64,000 nucleotides of DNA from Flammeovirgaceae bacterium UBA5008 (GTDB lineage: Bacteria; Bacteroidota; Bacteroidia; Cytophagales; Cyclobacteriaceae): positions 19,904 to 83,903 of the forward strand of contig DGYK01000063.1 in the NCBI GenBank assembly GCA_002398365.1. The letters run 5' to 3'. Positions 62,293 through 64,000 of this stretch are shown in pieces. How positions within the stretch are numbered: position 1 is the first letter of the stretch; each line of letters opens with the position of its first letter. A model generated the notes under the pieces. The model was not told the origin of the DNA. It searched no databases and worked only from the letters and a program-made list of their open reading frames with translations. The position numbers and the translations under genes are program-made.

Positions 62293-63096
62293 ATGTCCAA
62301 GATCCGCATCCTCTATGTAGCCAGTGAGATCAACCCTTTTTTGCAAACCACCGAGGTATCGGATTTTGTAAGAAAGTTGCCGCAAGCCATGCAGGAGAAG
62401 GGTATGGAAATCCGGATTTTGGTACCACGATTTGGTTTGATTAACGAGCGCAAAAACAGACTACATGAAGTAGTTCGTTTGTCCGGTATCAACATTGCAG
62501 TAGGTGATGAAGAGAAACCTTTGATCATTAAAGTAGCTTCTATTCCCAATGCTAAGTTGCAAGTTTACTTCATCGACAACGAAGATTACTTCCACCGCAA
62601 GTCAGTATTTCACGATAAGGAAAATAAATTCTTTGAAGACAATGACGAGCGCGCCATCTTCTTTTGCAAAGGCGTGATTGAAACAGTGCGTAAATTAGGC
62701 TGGTCGCCTGATATCGTTCATTGCAATGACTGGATTACCAGTTTCATTCCATTGTATTTGAAAACTACGTACAAGAAAGATCCACTCTTCAAGAATACCA
62801 AAACGGTATTCACCATTTACAACAATGCCTTCACGCACAAATTCAAAGGTGATTTGATGGGCAAAGTGAGAATGATTGACATTGAAGATAACATGTTGGG
62901 TCACCTGAAAACAGCCGACTACGAAGGCTTTATTAAATTAGGAGCTGAGTTTGCCGATGTGGTAAACATTGCAGGCGACAACAAGAAATTGGAAGGTCTG
63001 GTAAAAAAATTAGAAAAGAAGAAAATCGAGACCTATACGAAAGACGATGATCATTCAGAGTCGTTCTTCAATTTGTATACCGAATTGGTTGGGTAA
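62293..63096 (+). CDS. Glycogen/starch synthase-like protein, N-terminal half only
   Basis: 267 residues matching the N-terminal Rossmann half of GT5 glycogen synthases (ILYVASEINPFLQTTEVSDFV, DIVHCNDWITSFIPLYLK, TKTVFTIYNNAF). It ends after about 265 residues with a Lys-rich tail, without the C-terminal donor-binding half. No frameshift or downstream remnant follows; glmS begins 67 bases later. Since the usual KTGGL loop reads FLQTTEVSD, ADP-glucose binding at that site looks altered. It is probably an enzymatically dead or regulatory GT-B half; similar short proteins occur beside panC in other Bacteroidota (from memory). Confidence 0.78.
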   Translation: MSKIRILYVASEINPFLQTTEVSDFVRKLPQAMQEKGMEIRILVPRFGLINERKNRLHEVVRLSGINIAVGDEEKPLIIKVASIPNAKLQVYFIDNEDYFHRKSVFHDKENKFFEDNDERAIFFCKGVIETVRKLGWSPDIVHCNDWITSFIPLYLKTTYKKDPLFKNTKTVFTIYNNAFTHKFKGDLMGKVRMIDIEDNMLGHLKTADYEGFIKLGAEFADVVNIAGDNKKLEGLVKKLEKKKIETYTKDDDHSESFFNLYTELVG

Positions 63097-63163
63097 CCCC
63101 AACTTAATTTGCCCTTTGTGGCGATTTTTTTAACATCCCTGATAAAATCTAAAATCACACACT

Positions 63164-64000
63164 ATGTGCGGAATTGTTGCTTATGTTGGTCACAGAGAAG
63201 CAAGTGATATTATTATTAAAGGTTTGAAGCGGCTCGAATACCGCGGCTATGACAGTGCCGGTATTGCCTTGCTGAATGGCAGCCTGAATGTGTACAAAAA
63301 GAAAGGCAAAGTAACCGAACTGGAAGCTTTCATCAACGGGCAAAATTTATCGAGCACGATTGGCATGGGCCACACCCGCTGGGCTACCCACGGTGAACCC
63401 AACGATGAAAATGCACACCCGCATTATTCCGCTACCAAAAAGCTGGCAATCATTCACAACGGCATTATTGAAAACTACAGTTCGCTGAAGCAAGATTTGC
63501 TTCGTAAGGGGCATCGGTTTTTAAGTGAAACCGATACCGAGGTTTTCATTCATTTTATTGAAGACATTCAGGAGAAAGAAAAATGTGAGTTGGACGAAGC
63601 AGTGCGTTTGGCACTCACAAAAGTTGTAGGCGCTTACGCGATTGTAGTTATGTCGCTCGAGAACCCACGGCTATTAGTGGCCGCTAGAAAAGGTAGCCCC
63701 TTGGTGGTAGGTGTGGGTAAGGGAGAGTTTTTCATGGCCTCAGATGCTACTCCGATTATTGAATACACGAATGAAGTAGTTTACCTGAATGATCAGGAGA
63801 TTGCGATTGTAAACGATGGAAAGTTGACCATTAAGAACACGGCCAATTTGCCATTGACCCCTTATGTTCAAACGGTTGATCTTGAATTAGAAGCGATAGA
63901 AAAAGGTGGCTTCGAGCATTTCATGATGAAGGAAATTTTCGAGCAGCCTCGTTCAATTAAAGATTGCATGCGAGGTCGCTTAGATTCTGATTCCGGTCGG
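63164..64000 (+). CDS. glmS: Glutamine--fructose-6-phosphate aminotransferase GlmS, 5' part
   Basis: 279 codons visible; the gene runs off the window. Starts MCGIVAYVG with the N-terminal catalytic cysteine exposed after Met removal, followed by RLEYRGYDSAG, the GHTRWATHG substrate loop and HNGIIENY, all of the class II glutaminase domain. The isomerase (SIS) half lies beyond the end. It makes glucosamine-6-phosphate for cell wall and surface sugars. Confidence 0.95.
   Translation, partial: MCGIVAYVGHREASDIIIKGLKRLEYRGYDSAGIALLNGSLNVYKKKGKVTELEAFINGQNLSSTIGMGHTRWATHGEPNDENAHPHYSATKKLAIIHNGIIENYSSLKQDLLRKGHRFLSETDTEVFIHFIEDIQEKEKCELDEAVRLALTKVVGAYAIVVMSLENPRLLVAARKGSPLVVGVGKGEFFMASDATPIIEYTNEVVYLNDQEIAIVNDGKLTIKNTANLPLTPYVQTVDLELEAIEKGGFEHFMMKEIFEQPRSIKDCMRGRLDSDSGR

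Overview
The window looks like chromosomal DNA of a free-living Bacteroidota bacterium, most likely of the order Cytophagales. The evidence is a dense set of families typical of that phylum: DUF4293, DUF5686, DUF6090, carboxypeptidase-regulatory-like modules ending in LSEVVVT, a SusC-type plug motif, ECF sigma/anti-sigma pairs and a DUF4143 ATPase. Several promoters also fit the Bacteroidota housekeeping sigma pattern (TTG, about 19-21 bases, TAnnTTTG). Many genes touch or overlap as TAATG or ATGA. I see no rRNA, tRNA, insertion sequence, prophage or CRISPR array, and no gene-free stretch longer than 300 bases.

Layout. 1-2706: end of a nonulosonic-acid (sialic/KDN-like sugar) operon: class III aminotransferase, SDR, KdsC-type phosphatase and a short NeuB-type synthase. 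2770-8363: a sterol-desaturase-like oxygenase, an SMR transporter, a secreted sphingomyelinase-like hydrolase, a LOG-type hydrolase and an arginase-family ureohydrolase. 8453-12572: an arsenosugar locus (CMD protein, ArsS, ArsM) followed by a creatininase-family hydrolase and a purine nucleoside phosphorylase. 12628-24336: a periodic DUF4097 protein, a tiny plug-motif protein, an amidohydrolase, Tpx, a thiolase, TruA, an ABC exporter and an amino-acid permease. 24457-28321: an ECF sigma factor and an anti-sigma-like protein carrying a TonB domain, divergent from a VWA protein with a related surface module. 28408-34363: glycosyltransferases and two FkbM methyltransferases.

34410-36436 is a sigma/zinc anti-sigma/gmk/nadD operon, followed by a DUF5686 outer-membrane protein. 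39195-41267 carries mnmH and selD (tRNA selenouridine). 42182-45076 holds a DUF4143 ATPase behind four evenly spaced direct repeats, a small WYL-like protein and a membrane AraC regulator. 45146-49951 has an S41 peptidase, an FGE-fold protein without catalytic cysteines, and another sigma/anti-sigma pair. 49952-56271 (mostly minus strand) has a saccharopine-dehydrogenase-like protein, lgt, a barrel protein, hpf, a Xer recombinase, rpsU and an acyl-CoA dehydrogenase. 56421-58745 makes UDP-xylose (Ugd then UXS). 58818-62171 (minus) is a panC-panD-flippase-rfaE2-zinc peptidase operon. The window ends with a half-length GT5 protein and the 5' part of glmS.

The points most worth following up are the 33-bp-spaced repeats in front of the DUF4143 ATPase, the PNP and creatininase beside ArsM/ArsS, the shared module across the divergent sigma/TonB and VWA genes, and the aspartate ladder of the DUF4097 protein.
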